Of a stretch of 64,000 bases of DNA, positions 58,110-64,000 are shown one piece after another. The first letter of the stretch is position 1. The number at the start of each line of letters is the position of its first letter. The notes beneath the pieces were generated by a model, which worked only from the letters and a program-made list of their open reading frames with translations, made no database searches and was not told the origin of the DNA. The stretch is from Clostridiales bacterium (GTDB lineage: Bacteria > Bacillota > Clostridia > Saccharofermentanales > Saccharofermentanaceae): the NCBI GenBank assembly GCA_017554745.1, contig JAFZHS010000008.1:62001-126000 (forward strand), read 5' to 3'. The position numbers and the translations under genes were made by a program.

Positions 58110-59753
58110 ATGACAGACATTCATGAAGAATATGCCGGGCTTGTTAAGAAAGCCAAGGACGGCGATGAAAGCGCATTTGGCGAGATATACGAGAAGTCAT
58201 CAAGGCTCGTATATACGACATGCTATGGTGTCCTGCAGAACAAGGAAGACGCCGAGGACGCTGCCCAGGAGACCTACATCTCACTCTACAATCATATAGA
58301 TACGATCAAAGAAGACATGACGCTGGTCTCATGGCTCAGCAGGACTGCGTATAACAAAGCTGTTGATATTAAGAAAGTGAAGAAGTCCGGCGTCTCTTAC
58401 GAAGATGCTCTTGCTGCTGATGAGATAGCCGAATACGATGACGATCTCGACTCGCTTCCCGAGACCCTTGTGACCGAACAGGACAACAGGAAAATCATAA
58501 AGGACATTATCAAAAACAAGCTCTCAGATGACCAGTATGAGACAGTGCTTTTGTACTATTACAATGAACTGCCGGTATCCGAGATCGCCGAGCTGATGCA
58601 TTGCCCTGAAGGCACCGTAAAGACCAGACTCAAGACCTGCAGGTCAAAGATCAAGTCTGGCATCGAATCCTATGAGAAGCTTCACGGCGCCAAGCTCGCA
58701 GAAGCAGCTGCCGTTCCTTTCCTTACGAGGTTCTTTGCCGAATGTTCCAAGGAACTTACGATCCCTGCTATCAAGCCGTTTCCTTTTGAGATCGCATCCG
58801 GCCGCGCGGTTGCTTCCGGAGCCTCCGGAGCTGCCAAGACCGGCGCGAAGGTTTCATTCCTGTCATCTCCTGCTGCAAAGGCCGGCATCGCAGCTATCGC
58901 GATAGCTGCTTTGGTAGTGCCGGCGGTTTTCGCTGTTAAGAATATCAAGGAGACTCTCGACAACAAGCCATCGGGAAATATTAATGCATATGCCCGATCC
59001 GGAGAGGGTGGAGAGACGGAGGAGACTTCCACAACTACAGACACTGAGCCTTCAGAGACTGCAGGCGATGACGGAGCAGTAGTGACGGTAAGCAGCGAGA
59101 CCATTTCTGACGATCCGGTCCCTGCTGATCCAATGGTTGAGATCCCGCTCGACCAGGTCGCTGAGTTTGACCAGCTCCAGATGTTTGTCGACCGCTGGCG
59201 TTGTTTGAAGTACGACTGCGAGCACCCGGGCGGAAGCAGCTGGAACGGTTTTGTTTACTCGGTAATGAACGGCAAGGGCAGACCGCTTATTAATTTTGCG
59301 TATTACTTCAAAGATTCTAACTATGATTACGAACTCGGCGCCGAGATACTTGATGAGGATCTGATGGGCTATTATAACGAAGGTTATGTCAACGGCCGCA
59401 TAGAGGAAGAGCATCTGTATTGGGTAGAGGAGAACATCCTGAACATCTCTACTGCAAATATGGTCAGCATCAACAGCGAAGTCAGCAAAGTATCAGACTG
59501 GACGATATCGCCCGAGTATATTTACGAAGGATATCTATACCATAACTGGGACGAGAATACCAACGCGAACGATCTGACACACGAGATCGTAAAGGCCCAG
59601 TATGACGGCACTTATTACTATTTCACAGATCACATGAAAAACTATCGTGACGGCGAGCTTATGTCAGAGTGCGACATCTACTACAAGATGCAGCTGAAGT
59701 TCATTGACGGCTACTATTATTGGTCTTTGATAAGCTGCAGCGATACTAATTAA
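58110..59753 (+). CDS. ECF sigma factor with C-terminal membrane anchor and extracellular domain
   Basis: 547 residues. Sigma region 2 (about 10-75: FGEIYEKSSRLVYTTCYGVL, EDAAQETYISLYNHI) and region 4 (about 130-185: YETVLLYYYNELPVSEIAEL, PEGTVKTRLKTCRSKIK), then a linker, one membrane helix (about 257-276) and a ~270-residue outside part with acidic/Thr linker and a C-terminal domain (GYYYWSLISCSDTN at the end). The usual separate anti-sigma factor is absent; tethering may take its place. Starts four bases after the LacI-GGDEF gene. Confidence 0.85.
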   Translation: MTDIHEEYAGLVKKAKDGDESAFGEIYEKSSRLVYTTCYGVLQNKEDAEDAAQETYISLYNHIDTIKEDMTLVSWLSRTAYNKAVDIKKVKKSGVSYEDALAADEIAEYDDDLDSLPETLVTEQDNRKIIKDIIKNKLSDDQYETVLLYYYNELPVSEIAELMHCPEGTVKTRLKTCRSKIKSGIESYEKLHGAKLAEAAAVPFLTRFFAECSKELTIPAIKPFPFEIASGRAVASGASGAAKTGAKVSFLSSPAAKAGIAAIAIAALVVPAVFAVKNIKETLDNKPSGNINAYARSGEGGETEETSTTTDTEPSETAGDDGAVVTVSSETISDDPVPADPMVEIPLDQVAEFDQLQMFVDRWRCLKYDCEHPGGSSWNGFVYSVMNGKGRPLINFAYYFKDSNYDYELGAEILDEDLMGYYNEGYVNGRIEEEHLYWVEENILNISTANMVSINSEVSKVSDWTISPEYIYEGYLYHNWDENTNANDLTHEIVKAQYDGTYYYFTDHMKNYRDGELMSECDIYYKMQLKFIDGYYYWSLISCSDTN

Positions 59754-59778
59754 ATCCGGCCGCCAATAATATGTTCTC

Positions 59779-59805
59779 AAGCCCTGTTTTGTGCAGGGCT
59801 TTTGT
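59779..59805 (+). terminator. Rho-independent terminator
   Basis: AAGCCCTG / CAGGGCTT stem with a seven-base loop and TTTG after it. Ends the sigma factor gene. Confidence 0.82.
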
Positions 59806-59818
59806 CATGTATGTTTTT

Positions 59819-59850
59819 GGCAACTTATGCAGGCCATGCGGCAACTCATG
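59819..59850 (+). promoter_or_regulatory. Candidate LytTR binding site, two direct repeats
   Basis: GGCAACTTATG (59819-59829) and GGCAACTCATG (59840-59850), ten of eleven bases identical, offset by 21 bases. LytTR regulators bind such direct repeats at two-turn spacing. A weak -35/-10 pair follows (TTGTCT 59861-59866, TATCGT 59884-59889), as expected for an activator-dependent promoter. Confidence 0.7.
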
Positions 59851-59922
59851 TTCAAGCGTATTGTCTTCATCTATCCCCACTGATATCGTCTGGCTGAAAG
59901 GATTTGAGAAGGGAGCAAAAAC

Positions 59923-60768
59923 ATGATCAATTGCAAAGAAGTCAGCAAGTCATTCGGTGAACACAAGGTCTTAGATAAAGTCAGCTTTGATGTACCGGAG
60001 GGAGTCATCGTAGGACTTTTGGGACCGTCGGGAGCAGGTAAGACGACGCTCATTAATATCCTTACCGGTCAGTTAACTTTTGATGCGGGAGAGGTGAGCG
60101 TTATGAATAAAGACGTTAACAAACTCAAGGGAGCAGATAAAGACAAGTTCGGCATCATGATGGACCGTTTCGGACTTTATGAGAGATTCACTTGCGCAGA
60201 GAACCTTGCGGTGTTCGCAGACGTTTACGGAATTAATAAGAGCAATATCAAAGAATCACTTGCATCGGTCGGGTTGGAAGATGCTGCGAAAACCAAAGCG
60301 GCTGACCTCTCAAAGGGCATGAGAGCGAGATTGCTCCTTGCCAGAGCGCTCCTTCATGACCCGAAGATAATCTTCCTCGATGAGCCCACAAGCGGTCTTG
60401 ATCCCAAGTCGGTGAAGGGCATCCACGAGATCATTCAGAACAAGAAAAAAGAAGGCTGCACGATATTCCTTACCACTCACAACATGGATGAGGCCACGAA
60501 GCTTTGCGATGATGTGATGCTTCTTAACGAAGGAAATATTGTTGAAAGAGGCAGACCGTCTGATCTCTGCCGTAAATACAACAAAGACAAGAAGATAAAA
60601 GTAACAATGAAAGACGGCAGCGATGGGGAATATAAGCAGAATGCGGATGCCGCTGATAAGATCGCAGAATTGATCAGGCAGGGCAGTCTCGAGACGATCC
60701 ACTCGGAGGAGCCGACGCTCGAGACGATCTTCCTGGAGCTCACAGGAAAGAAACTGGAGGAGGACTGA
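59923..60768 (+). CDS. ABC transporter ATP-binding protein
   Basis: 281 residues. Walker A GPSGAGKTTL, signature LSKGMRARLLLARALL, Walker B KIIFLDEPTSGLDP, switch His in TTHNMDE. DrrA/CcmA-type exporter ATPase with a short C-terminal domain. Partner of the permease starting five bases after it. First gene of an operon ending in LytTR and DUF3021. GAAGGGAG is the ribosome site. Confidence 0.93.
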   Translation: MINCKEVSKSFGEHKVLDKVSFDVPEGVIVGLLGPSGAGKTTLINILTGQLTFDAGEVSVMNKDVNKLKGADKDKFGIMMDRFGLYERFTCAENLAVFADVYGINKSNIKESLASVGLEDAAKTKAADLSKGMRARLLLARALLHDPKIIFLDEPTSGLDPKSVKGIHEIIQNKKKEGCTIFLTTHNMDEATKLCDDVMLLNEGNIVERGRPSDLCRKYNKDKKIKVTMKDGSDGEYKQNADAADKIAELIRQGSLETIHSEEPTLETIFLELTGKKLEED

Positions 60769-60772
60769 AGAA

Positions 60773-61459
60773 ATGCAGAAGATACTGGTTATATTCAAAA
60801 AGCAGTTAAGAGACACTTTCAAGAATAAGACGATATTGATCCAGTTCGTTATGTTCCCGGTGCTCACTCTCATTATGGAAAATTGTATTAAGATCAATGA
60901 CATGCCGGAGAATTTCTTTACAAAGCTTTTCGCAGTAATGTACATTGGCATGGCGCCTCTGACATCAGCCGCTGCGATAATTGCAGAAGAGAAAGAGAAG
61001 AATACACTCAGAGTTCTTATGCATGCGAACGTCAGACCGTGGCAGTATCTGATAGGTACTGGCGCATACATCTGGACGATCTGCATGATCGGCGCTGCGG
61101 TTATGTCCACCGGCTTGCCGTCAGAAGAAAGACTCTTTTTCCTGCCTGTCATGGCTATAGGATTTGTTATCTCGATCATCGCAGGTGCCTGCATCGGAAT
61201 CTTCTCTAAGAACCAGATGATGGCTACATCAGTCGTTATGCCGGTCATGATGATACTGTCATTCGTACCTATGCTCGCGATGTTTAATGATATAATCAAA
61301 AAAGGTGCAGTGGTATTCTATACGCAGCAATTAAGGAACATTTTTGATGAGATGAGCTGGAGCGCAATAGGCACGAAGAGCATAGTGATTATCTGCGCAA
61401 ACGCACTGGTCTTCGCGGTTCTTTTCGCAGTCCTGTATCGCAAAAAAGGTTTGGAATAA
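60773..61459 (+). CDS. ABC-2 type permease
   Basis: 228 residues with six hydrophobic helices and a typical ABC-2 start (VIFKKQLRDTFKNKTILIQF), EEKEKNTLRVLM in the coupling region. Exports an unknown compound with the ATPase before it. The LytTR gene begins at the base after its stop. Confidence 0.9.
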   Translation: MQKILVIFKKQLRDTFKNKTILIQFVMFPVLTLIMENCIKINDMPENFFTKLFAVMYIGMAPLTSAAAIIAEEKEKNTLRVLMHANVRPWQYLIGTGAYIWTICMIGAAVMSTGLPSEERLFFLPVMAIGFVISIIAGACIGIFSKNQMMATSVVMPVMMILSFVPMLAMFNDIIKKGAVVFYTQQLRNIFDEMSWSAIGTKSIVIICANALVFAVLFAVLYRKKGLE

Positions 61460-61900
61460 ATGAAGATAGAGATCGACATCGACGGCAAATACAAAGATCT
61501 CGGCGTAAAAGTCACGGCGCCTAACATGATGCCTGAAGTTGAGAAGATCGTGTCGCTCATGCGCATGGTCGATATGCAGATCGCCGTGAAAAAAGGTGAG
61601 GAGACGGTGCTCCTTGATGCCAACCGCATCCTCTATATCGAGGCTGTCGAACGCAATACTTTCGTATATACAACAGAAGATGTCTACGAGTCAGATTTTA
61701 AGCTCTATGAATTCGAGCAGCAGCTGTCTGAGCGTGATTTCATTAGAGTAAGTAAACAAGGGCTCTTGAACTTAAAGCAGGTCAAGAGCCTCAGGGCTGA
61801 TATCAATCGCAAGATAAGAGTCACCCTGCAGAACGGCGAGCAGATCATCGTCTCGCGCATGTACGCCGACGAACTTCGCAAACGGTTAGGAGTTAAATAA
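61460..61900 (+). CDS. LytTR-domain transcription regulator
   Basis: 146 residues. An N-terminal ~50-residue segment and a LytTR DNA-binding domain (VLLDANRILYIEAVERNTFV, FELYEFEQQLSERDFIRVSK-like core, then SLRADINRKIRVTLQNGEQI and SRMYADELRKRLG). Stand-alone LytTR proteins paired with a DUF3021 membrane protein are a known regulatory system in Firmicutes, where the membrane protein holds the regulator inactive. Likely acts on the GGCAACT repeats at 59819-59850. Stop overlaps the DUF3021 start (TAATG). Confidence 0.92.
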   Translation: MKIEIDIDGKYKDLGVKVTAPNMMPEVEKIVSLMRMVDMQIAVKKGEETVLLDANRILYIEAVERNTFVYTTEDVYESDFKLYEFEQQLSERDFIRVSKQGLLNLKQVKSLRADINRKIRVTLQNGEQIIVSRMYADELRKRLGVK

Positions 61901-62379
61901 TGGAAGACAATAAGACTATCTTTAATTATATAGGCGAGCTCTTTGCCACATACGGCATCATCATGCTGATATTCGTTATCCTGAATCTTACGCTCGGCGA
62001 CATCGCGAAGGGCTTCACGTCGTTCTTTGAGTACGGCAGCGGAAGTTTTTCCACTAATACGATGCTCCAGCTTTTCCTGCTTTCTGTGATCATATGCATA
62101 GCACGCAATCTTTTCCTTACTGACAAGTGGATCAAATCGATGTCCATCGTAGTCAGGAATTTGGCTTTCTTTATCACGGTTACTATCACCATCATCGCAT
62201 TCATTATTCTGTTTGCATGGTTCCCGGTAGATCTGTGGCCTGCCTGGATAGGCTTCATCGTATCGTTCGCGGTCTGCTCTGTTATAGGAGTCCTCGTAAG
62301 CAAGCTTAAAGAGCGCGCGGATAACAAGAAAATGGCTCAGGCTTTAGAGAGATTCAAAAGCGAAGAAGAGACAAAATAA
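61900..62379 (+). CDS. DUF3021 membrane protein
   Basis: 159 residues, four hydrophobic helices (about 15-38, 50-70, 80-105, 113-135) and a charged C-terminal tail (KLKERADNKKMAQALERFK). This is the standard inhibitory partner of LytTR regulators. Its start overlaps the LytTR stop by one base, giving tight stoichiometry. Confidence 0.9.
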   Translation: MEDNKTIFNYIGELFATYGIIMLIFVILNLTLGDIAKGFTSFFEYGSGSFSTNTMLQLFLLSVIICIARNLFLTDKWIKSMSIVVRNLAFFITVTITIIAFIILFAWFPVDLWPAWIGFIVSFAVCSVIGVLVSKLKERADNKKMAQALERFKSEEETK

Positions 62380-62382
62380 GTA

Positions 62383-62435
62383 TTGACAAACAAAGCGTGC
62401 GGGAATAATATAAACACGATTATATAATCACGTTT
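62383..62435 (+). promoter_or_regulatory. Promoter and palindromic operator of TetR gene
   Basis: TTGACA (62383-62388), 17 bases, TAATAT (62406-62411). Immediately after, at 62412-62435, is a palindrome: GATTATATAATC is exact, flanked by AAAC and GTTT. It overlaps the expected start of transcription. Confidence 0.7.
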
Positions 62436-62454
62436 ATATTATGAGGTGATGTTT

Positions 62455-63057
62455 ATGGCACGCAAAGTCACGATATCCAGAGAAGTAATTCTTGAAGCGG
62501 CGCTTAAGATGCTGATCAGGGACGGATATTCATCCGTCAATGTTAAGACGCTAGCTTCAGAGATCGGGTGCTCGACACAGCCGATAGTATGGCATTTCGA
62601 GAATATGGAAGGCCTAAGGCTGGCACTGTCGGAATATGCTTTCGCGTATGCTGCCAAGAAGGCTGCTTCGAACTTCGACGACAAGCTCGAGAGCTTTGAA
62701 TTCCTTGGCAGGTCTTACGTGAAGATGGCACTAAAGGAGCCGAACCTTTTCAAGTTCCTGTATCTCGGTGAGAGTCCGATGGGCAGACCCTACAATCTCA
62801 AAGACATCGGCAGGGCGAAGAATAAGGAAATGATCTCGATGATATCCTCGCAGAACGGCCTTAACGAAGAGCAGGTGGTGCGTTTTGTCAGGAACACCAT
62901 CATCTATTCGCACGGCATCGCTACGATGCTCGCTACGGGCGTCCTTAAGGGTACCGAGAAAGAGATGATGACCATGATCAACGATGCGGCCGATGCATTC
63001 ATCCTCAAGGAAGGGATAGATCCCGACAAGATGACAAAGAAGGAGAAAAAGAAATGA
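62455..63057 (+). CDS. TetR family regulator
   Basis: 200 residues from ATG 62455, with GAGG seven bases upstream; GTG 62446 and ATG 62449 lie in or beside this site. HTH: REVILEAALKMLIRDGYSSV, KTLASEIGCSTQPIVWHFEN. The C-terminal region (EPNLFKFLYLGESPMGRPYN) is the WHG-like type. The promoter carries its likely own operator. Overlaps the next membrane gene by four bases. Confidence 0.88.
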   Translation: MARKVTISREVILEAALKMLIRDGYSSVNVKTLASEIGCSTQPIVWHFENMEGLRLALSEYAFAYAAKKAASNFDDKLESFEFLGRSYVKMALKEPNLFKFLYLGESPMGRPYNLKDIGRAKNKEMISMISSQNGLNEEQVVRFVRNTIIYSHGIATMLATGVLKGTEKEMMTMINDAADAFILKEGIDPDKMTKKEKKK

Positions 63058-63428
63058 TATCAATAATAGGTGCAGTGCTGCTCTTGCTTGCAGCAGTGAT
63101 GGAAGTCCTGCTTATCTGCGGAGTGCCTTTGGGCGAATTTACGATGGGCGGAAAGCATAAGGTCCTGCCGCTTCCTTACAGGGGACTTGCGGCCTGGTCG
63201 ATCGTCTTGCAGCTCTTTGCAGCTGCGATGATCCTTCAGGGCGGCGGACACATGAACATGTGGTTCTCTAATGGAGTTACGAAGATAATCTGCTTCTGCT
63301 TTGCAGGATTCTTCGTGCTCAACACATTCTTGAATCTGATCTCGTCCAGCAAGAAGGAGAAGATAGCCATGACGCCGCTTGCGGCGATCGAAGCCGTGTG
63401 CTTCTTTGTGACCGCTTTCGCAATGTGA
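63054..63428 (+). CDS. Small four-helix membrane protein
   Basis: 124 residues, almost all hydrophobic: about 3-25, 45-63, 75-93 and 105-123. Coupled to the TetR gene by ATGA overlap, so likely its target. No family recognised beyond the general look of small DUF-type membrane proteins. Confidence 0.75.
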   Translation: MISIIGAVLLLLAAVMEVLLICGVPLGEFTMGGKHKVLPLPYRGLAAWSIVLQLFAAAMILQGGGHMNMWFSNGVTKIICFCFAGFFVLNTFLNLISSSKKEKIAMTPLAAIEAVCFFVTAFAM

Positions 63429-63435
63429 AATAAAA

Positions 63436-63461
63436 AAGGCTGCCTCATATGAGACAGCCTT
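63436..63461. terminator. Bidirectional terminator
   Basis: AAGGCTGCCTCATATGAGACAGCCTT region: 12 paired bases with one mismatch and a short loop, A-run on the left and T on the right. Serves both the membrane protein gene and the convergent GntR gene. Confidence 0.82.
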
Positions 63462-63480
63462 TATAGTTTGCGTATGTTTC

Positions 63481-64000
63481 TTACTCTGCGATGTACTCGC
63501 TGTATTCTTTCTTGATGATGTCCCAGTCGAGATCGAATCTGGACATGTGCTTCGCGAAAGCAGCTTCAGCGGCATCCTTGTCGTGCTTTGCGATCGCGTC
63601 GGCGATTGCCTTGTGATCGGATACGAGCTTCTGGTCCTTGATGGTCTTGAGTGACAAAGATCTTACGCGGTCGAAGTGAAGGCTCATGAGGCCTACCATG
63701 TAGAAGCACTGCATCTTGTTGCATGCGACGTAGATGTTCTTGTGGAATTCGTTGTCGAGGTCTAAGAACTTCGGCGGGTCGTTCTCGAGATAGAACTGCT
63801 GGAGCTTGATGTTTGCGTAGAGCTTCTGGATGTCTTCTTCGGTAGCGACGTCGCAGGCTTCTTTGATGAGAGCAGTCTCGACAGCGATACGGAGGAAGCG
63901 TGATTCCTTGATGAGCTCATAGTCGATCAATGAAACGCTGCAGCCCTTCTGGGGAAGGATGTTGACGATCTTGGACTTGGACAGTTCGAGGAATGCCTCG
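63481..64000 (-). CDS. GntR-family regulator, FCD type (partial)
   Basis: Open to the right edge, at least 172 residues visible. The upstream end reads EAFLELSKSKIVNILPQKGC, the last part of a GntR winged helix, followed by the FCD ligand domain (LRIAVETALIKEAC, DLDNEFHKNIYVACNKMQ, SDHKAIADAIAKHDKDAAEA). FCD domains usually bind a metal-coordinated organic acid. The His and Asp ligands typical of the family appear present. Start lies outside the window. Confidence 0.88.
   Translation of the reverse strand, partial: EAFLELSKSKIVNILPQKGCSVSLIDYELIKESRFLRIAVETALIKEACDVATEEDIQKLYANIKLQQFYLENDPPKFLDLDNEFHKNIYVACNKMQCFYMVGLMSLHFDRVRSLSLKTIKDQKLVSDHKAIADAIAKHDKDAAEAAFAKHMSRFDLDWDIIKKEYSEYIAE

Overview
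The window looks like a chromosomal segment of a low-to-mid GC Gram-positive anaerobe of the Clostridia (a gut or rumen Lachnospiraceae/Oscillospiraceae-type organism is my best guess). The reasons are strong AGGAGG-type ribosome sites, lipobox proteins, a CIRCE/HrcA heat-shock promoter, LytTR-DUF3021, 7TM-sensor and GGDEF proteins, a C_GCAxxG_C_C protein and oxygen-sensitive Fe-S and radical SAM enzymes. I see no rRNA, tRNA, CRISPR array, transposase or prophage. Genus cannot be fixed from the sequence alone.

Layout. 87-5786: a membrane glycerophosphodiesterase, two uncharacterised-domain proteins (DUF2185-like and DUF4026/DUF2314-like) and an orphan HerA-type ATPase. 5847-7450: minus-strand TetR regulator and a membrane protein. 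7543-14702: intracellular carbohydrate block with a GNAT-GH27 fusion, a small unknown, a leucine-rich lipoprotein, a GH95 fucosidase, and two redox/Fe-S proteins. 14791-19750: ABC exporter, GNAT, HAD, Nudix, small unknown and an SPL-type radical SAM protein. 19869-26833: a sensor without output domain, then a tightly overlapped TetR-glycosyltransferase-kinase run leading into a TSUP-SEC59 membrane fusion, phosphatase, DUF5680, GNAT and small membrane genes. 26908-29801: a three-gene module of zinc-ribbon/kinase-like protein, vWA protein and an aberrant adenylosuccinate synthetase. 29824-36092: hydrolase, XRE regulator, membrane proteins, NlpC/P60 and PEBP lipoproteins. 36238-39887: DUF3592-like protein and a membrane protein with a cytoplasmic Cys-Ala repeat tail, translationally overlapped with a radical SAM/SPASM enzyme.

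40003-50792 is the most striking area: a CAP lipoprotein, then three FecR-domain surface proteins with Thr/Pro linkers and a recurring aromatic extracellular module, then a CHASE2 adenylate cyclase and an MBL-GAF-GGDEF protein. It reads as a surface-sensing locus feeding both cAMP and cyclic-di-GMP. 50905-54988: zinc-ribbon membrane protein, CIRCE-controlled Hsp20, glycerate kinase, and an HTH-HD fusion. 55049-59753: two more GGDEF proteins (one membrane, one with a LacI-type ligand domain) and a membrane-tethered ECF sigma factor. 59923-63428: ABC-LytTR-DUF3021 operon with a visible pair of 21-bp-spaced operator repeats, then a TetR gene with a palindromic operator and its membrane partner. 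A GntR gene runs off the right edge.

The region is rich in regulation: five candidate repressor operators, a CIRCE site, a LytTR site, and three genes whose ATG lies exactly six bases after a perfect TATAAT, suggesting leaderless transcripts. Two copies of a ~110-bp nested-hairpin repeat (41381-41491 and 52552-52662) are the only dispersed repeats noted. The best candidates for something undescribed are the FecR/dual-cyclase locus, the Cys-Ala-tail/radical SAM pair, and the vWA/PurA-like module; all three functional readings are inference.
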